A stretch of 64,000 bases of DNA from Pyrenopolyporus hunteri. Lineage: Eukaryota > Ascomycota > Sordariomycetes > Xylariales > Hypoxylaceae. The position numbers were made by a program, and so were the translations under genes. The notes beneath the pieces were generated by a model. That model had not been told where the DNA came from. It searched no databases and saw only the letters and a program-made list of their open reading frames with translations. Shown here one piece after another: positions 59,549-64,000 of this stretch. The stretch spans positions 1,364,001-1,428,000 of the forward strand of contig CADCXC010000009.1 in assembly GCA_902806595.1 (NCBI GenBank), in the 5' to 3' direction. Position 1 is the first letter of the stretch, and every line of letters begins with the position of its first letter.

Positions 59549-62429
59549 ATGGCAGGCTTCCTATTGCTTACCGCAGCGGCAGCGGCGACGGCCGTTTCGG
59601 CTGCGGCTGTCGCGCGAAGAGATTATTCGAGCGACGATCCTCTCACTTCCTGTCCCGGGTATGCCGCTTCGAATGTTGTCAAGACGGCGTCGGGATTGAC
59701 GGCGGATCTAACGTTGGCTGGTGAGGCGTGTCATGTGTACGGCACGGATCTGAAGGACTTGACCTTAGAAGTTTCGTATGACACTGGTGTGTTCGAGTAA
59801 ATCCAGGAGCTGGCGTGTAAGGGAAATTCGCTAATACCACGTAGACACGAGACTACATGTCAAAATTCAGGATGCCGCCAACACCGTTTATCAAATCCCC
59901 GAGTCCGTCTTCCCCCGACCCGAAGCTCAGGGTTCCGAAGAAGCGCACTCCGCGTTAAAGTTCGACTACACGGAGAAGCCATTCTCGTTCACCGTGTCTC
60001 GCTCGGACTCGGGTGAGGTCCTCTTTGATACGTCGGCTGCTAGCTTGGTATTCGAGTCGCAGTACTTGCGTCTGAGGACGAAACTGCCGGAAAACCCGAG
60101 TCTATACGGACTTGGCGAGCATTCGGACCCGTTCATGCTGAACACGACTGACTACATCCGCACTTTGTGGTCGCAAGATTCGTACGGTGTTCCCGAGGGG
60201 TCTAATTTGTATGGAAATCATCCCGTGTACTACGAGCATCGCGAATCGGGCACGCACGGCGTGTTCTTTTTGAACTCGAACGGTATGGACATTATGATCA
60301 ATAAGACGGCGGAGTCCGGACAGTACCTTGAGTACAACACCCTCGGTGGTGTGCTGGATTTCTACTTCGTCTCCGGTCCGAGCCCCATCGAAGTCGCGAA
60401 ACAGTACGCTGAGATTGTGGGCGTGCCTGCGATGATGCCGTACTGGGGATTTGGTTTCCATAATTGCCGATACGGATATCAGGATGTTTACGAGGTAGCT
60501 GAAGTGGTTTACAATTACAGCCAGGCTGGTATTCCGCTGGAGACCATGTGGACCGATATCGATTACATGTATCGTCGAAGGGTAAGCTTCTATCGCGATG
60601 CGTACTCGTCCGTCAACTAACCCTCGTAGGTATTCTCCCTGGATCCGGAGAGATTCCCCCTGCACAAGATGCGCGAGTTAGTGGACTACCTTCATGCGCA
60701 CGACCAACACTACGTTGTAATGGTAGATCCTGCTGTGGCCTACCAGGACTTCCCGGCTGCTTTCCAACGGGGAGTCGAAGACAACATCTTCCTACTCCGC
60801 GAGAACGGTTCCGTGTGGAAGGGCGTCGTTTGGCCCGGCGTTACGGCTTTCCCCGACTGGTTCTCCGCCAACATCTCCAAGTACTGGAACAACGAGTTCT
60901 CCCTCTTCTTCTCGCCCGAGAACGGAGTCGACATCGATGCTCTCTGGATCGACATGAATGAGCCCTCCAACTTCCCATGCAACTTCCCTTGCGATAACCC
61001 CGAGGCTTCCGCCGAAGGATATCCCCCGGACCCACCTCCGGTACGGTCTCCTCCTCGACCTCTGCCCGGCTTCTCCTGCGACTTCCAGCCCGAGGGAACC
61101 GATTGCGTGAAAACTGAAGTGAGATCCCTCGAGATCCGCGACAGCGTGCCTCCAGCTTATTTCGATAACCTCATCCTCTCGTCGCGCCAGACTGAGGGAG
61201 AGCAGAAGGGGCTTCCTGGCCGGGATCTCCTCTTCCCTAAGTACGCGATCCATAACAAGGCCGCGTATACGGATAGCTGGAACGCAGCCGAGGGTGGAAT
61301 CTCGAACAAGACGGTGAACACCGACTTGGTACATCAGAACGGCCTGGCCATGTACGACACGCACAATTTGTACGGCTCTATGATGTCCATCGCATCTCAC
61401 GAGGCCATGCTCCAGAGGCGCCCCACCGTCCGGCCTATGATCATCACGCGCTCGACATTCGCCGGCGCGGGCACCAAGGTCGGCCACTGGCTCGGGGACA
61501 ACCTATCGACGTGGGACGAATACCGGCTCGCGATCCGCAGCATGATGGCCTTCGCGTCCGTGTACCAGATCCCGATGGTCGGCGCGGACACGTGCGGCTT
61601 CGGCGACAACACGACGGAGCAGCTGTGCTCGCGGTGGGCCGCGCTCGGCGCCTTCTCGCCCTTCTTCCGCGTGCACAACAGCCTCGACTCGATCCCGCAG
61701 GAGCTCTACCGGTGGCCGAGCACCGCCGAGGTCGCGCGCAAGTTCATCGGCATCCGGTACCGCCTGCTCGACTACATGTACACGGCGCTGCGCGCGCAGG
61801 CCCGCGACGGCACCCCCATGGTCAACCCGGTGTTCTTCCTGTACCCGCACGACAAGGGCGCCGCGGCGCTCGACCTGCAGTACTTCCTCGGCCCGGCGCT
61901 GCTCGTCGCCCCGGTCACGCGGGAGGACAGCACGGAGGCGGACGTGTACCTGCCCGAGGACGTCTTCTACGACTGGCACACGCACGAGCGCGTCGTGGGC
62001 CGCGCGCGCACCGTCACGGTCCGCGGCCAGGCCTGGTCCGACCTCCCGCTGTTCCTGCGCGGCGGCACCGTCGTCCCCGTGCGCGCCGAGCCCGCCATGA
62101 CCACGGCCGAGGTCCGCAGGAAGCCCTTCGACATCCTCGTCGCGGTCGGCAGGGATGGCAGGGCTAGCGGCAGCTTGTACCTCGACGACGGCGTGAGCGT
62201 CGAGCAGCCGGCCGTCAGCGAGATCAGCTTCGAGTACGCGGATGGCGTGCTGGAGATCGACGGCACGTTCGCGTATAGGGGTGATGATAATGAGGAGGTA
62301 AGGGTTGCGACGGTGACGTTTTTGGGCGTGGGGTGCGCTGGTAAGAGCGATGGGAAGACGGGGGTTACAGTGCGGGTGGATAGGCCGCTTACGGAGCCGT
62401 TTAGTGTGCGGGTTGGTGGGAAGGCGTGA
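59549..62429 (+). CDS. Secreted alpha-glucosidase, glycoside hydrolase family 31
   Basis: Retaining exo-acting enzyme releasing glucose from maltose, starch oligosaccharides or related alpha-glucosides; extracellular. Three exons, 59549-59786, 59845-60581 and 60630-62429, give 924 aa, normal for fungal GH31. The chosen ATG (CAACATGGC context) begins a signal peptide (MAGFLLLTAAAAATAVSAAA). An upstream in-frame ATG at 59387 would add 54 residues and bury it. N-terminal segments YGLGEHSDPF and GTHGVFFLNSNGMD are family-typical. The nucleophile is Asp433 in WIDMNEPSNF, and the acid/base is Asp615 in HWLGDN. The loop after EPSNF is Cys/Pro-rich, as in relatives. A GC-rich stretch covers about 61.4-62.25 kb. 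A sugar transporter lies two genes upstream. Confidence 0.95.
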
Positions 62430-64000
62430 GAGGAGGCGGAGGGGATATGGGATTAGATTTATATAGGTATATATATATGCTATGGGGCTTTATATAATGT
62501 ATATGATTATGACATAATGGACCTTTTTTTATCGTGATTGTTGCTGGTTGAAGTGGCCCCTTTTCGTCTTGTAAGTCACCCCCCTTTTTTCAAATTTGTA
62601 TCTCCGGGCTCTACATCTCACAGGGGAAATGGCCAATAGTCGAAATCCATCATTACGATCATAATAATAATAGGTAGGTAGGTTACATAGCGGCCATTTT
62701 CACAACTATGTTCGATCGGTTTGCTTAGTCGCTTACTAAGTCAGGGGATCCTAGAGTCGTCCGGCCCGGTGGCAGATATTTGATCTCGATATATCCGCTC
62801 TCGGCCCCTGATGTAATGTTAGTCTGTTTTAGTTAGATGTCAGCTGGGACTAGATACCTCGTGGGATTCCTGTGATTTATTGGAAGGATAGCTAGTGATA
62901 GTGGCCTTTTTCTACCGTTTTTCTTTTCTGGCTCGTGGTACGCCTCGTTTCCAGAAATAGGGGTACATACATGCCTACCTACCTAGGTACTTAGGCATAT
63001 ATAGTATTAGGAGAAACGACTCTTCGTAGTCCATACCCTCATCTTAAGCCCTGATGTGATGCTTTCGTCGGGCATATTAAGACCCTACGATTCTCCCACA
63101 GCACTCGCCGCCCCGTTCCAAGTGCCGGGAATATGCGGCGCCTTTAAACTTTTACGTATTAGAGTGTCCCCTTTGGCGGACATCATCTCGGTGACCAAAT
63201 GAGGCTCGGCAAGAACCACTTTATCGGCTTTCTGCCACGCAATCAAGTCGCTGTCCCGATTTTCTCCCCCACGGGGTTGTGCGTGATTTTTCCGGGGAAA
63301 TCTGGCTTGGACACCGAGACCGGTGGTACACATGGTCTGGCCGCTCGACACCGAGGATGTTTGCGGAATTAGATACTGGGGTTGGGCTATGTTAACGACA
63401 GTGTTGGCGGCCGGGTGAGGAGCGATCGGTTGCTTTGTATGGTAATATTTAGCCAGTTGAGAACCACGGCATCGTACATCTAGAGAGAGTAACCTGGTAG
63501 GTAAGCTTCAAATAGAAAGGGTCCTAGGTAATCGATAGATGAAGACAAGAACAGAATTACCAAGATTTAATGAATTCGTAAGATAGAATGGGCGCGGGTT
63601 GAGCTTATATAGAAATCGCATAGGACATCATCTCGACTCGTGCCGAGTAGAAACCCGAAGGAGGGTCATTGGTGAAACGAAGGCATCCTACGGCTTAGCA
63701 TTCCAGCTCAGGGGGGCTAATGCAGATACTGTCTTCCTTCACCGACCCATAAAATTTTATCGTCACGGCGACAGCGGACGAAGGACTACGAGGGTACGGG
63801 CAGGACTTGTGATTGGCTCCAGCGTTGCCCGTGTGAAGTTGACAAACAAACTTGACTGCTGCGCTCTGCAACTACCCTACTCGAACTGTCTTTCTTGAAA
63901 AGGCCAAACAATCCAAGGGCCGGACAAGTGTGACATTACAGGAAGCACTGACTCTTTCCCTCACTGTGTTTCCCACATCCGCTATTTTTTTTTTTTTTTC
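62430..64000. other. 3' flank and intergenic to window end
   Basis: AT-rich 3' flank of the glucosidase gene with a repeat copy at 62974-62995. A minus-strand open frame at 63505-63085 lacks an ATG near its start and a recognisable family. The window ends in a poly-T run. Confidence 0.5.
62974..62995. repeat. TACCTAGGTACTTAGG repeat
   Basis: A copy of the dispersed palindromic family in the glucosidase 3' flank. Confidence 0.6.

Noticed and set aside
63085..63505. Minus-strand open frame of about 140 codons near the right edge.
   Set aside because: No ATG at its start and no recognisable family. It could be a last exon of a gene to the right, but nothing upstream supports that.

Overview
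The window looks like nuclear DNA of a filamentous ascomycete, most likely a Sordariomycete. The genes carry short introns (about 50-100 nt, GTRNGT donors, TGCTAAC-like branch points). They include fungal-specific families: a DNMT5/Rad8-type methyltransferase-helicase, an ARB_00930-type secreted serine hydrolase, a fucose-lectin-like membrane protein and a caspase-like/C2H2 protein. The intergenic DNA is sprinkled with palindromic TACCTAGGTA-type repeats. I cannot name the species. All gene models were built by hand from reading frames, splice signals and family motifs; each multi-exon model closes in frame (total length divisible by 3).

Layout, left to right: gene-poor DNA (to 3.8 kb); DHA1-type MFS transporter (-, 3.8-5.7); ribosomal protein eL42/RPL44 (+, 7.7-8.5); 2H phosphoesterase with an apparent one-base frameshift at its C-terminus (-, 9.2-10.8); a repeat-relic spacer (10.8-12.5); the DNMT5 gene (+, 13.0-20.3); ureidoglycolate lyase (-, 21.2-22.0); a possible small Pro/Ala-rich protein (+, 22.7-23.0); APH/EcKinase-like kinase (+, 24.1-25.2); a Ser/Thr/Pro-rich low-complexity protein (+, 26.1-27.6); a secreted protein of four related Cys/Trp domains built from symmetric phase-2 exons (-, 28.3-30.7); a secreted beta-lactamase-fold hydrolase (+, 32.2-34.1); an SDR oxidoreductase (-, 34.5-35.6); a DHA2-type MFS transporter (+, 37.8-40.1); a membrane-anchored fucose-lectin-like protein (-, 40.5-42.1); a patatin-like protein lacking the nucleophilic serine (-, 44.3-46.4); a 5.7 kb gene desert holding a 273-bp MITE with perfect 36-bp terminal inverted repeats; a sugar transporter (+, 52.1-53.9); a caspase-like/C2H2 zinc-finger protein (+, 55.1-57.8); and a secreted GH31 alpha-glucosidase (+, 59.5-62.4).

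The genes do not form an obvious biosynthetic cluster: there is no PKS, NRPS or terpene synthase backbone. Shared themes are nutrient acquisition (GH31 enzyme, sugar transporter, ureidoglycolate lyase for purine nitrogen), efflux (two MFS genes), and secreted or surface proteins (lectin-like, four-domain repeat protein, serine hydrolase). The most noteworthy items are the four-domain secreted protein, the MITE, the DNMT5 gene beside CpG-decayed minisatellite DNA, and three proteins whose expected key residues or reading frame are altered (patatin Ser to Gly, caspase-like His to Phe, 2H phosphoesterase frameshift).
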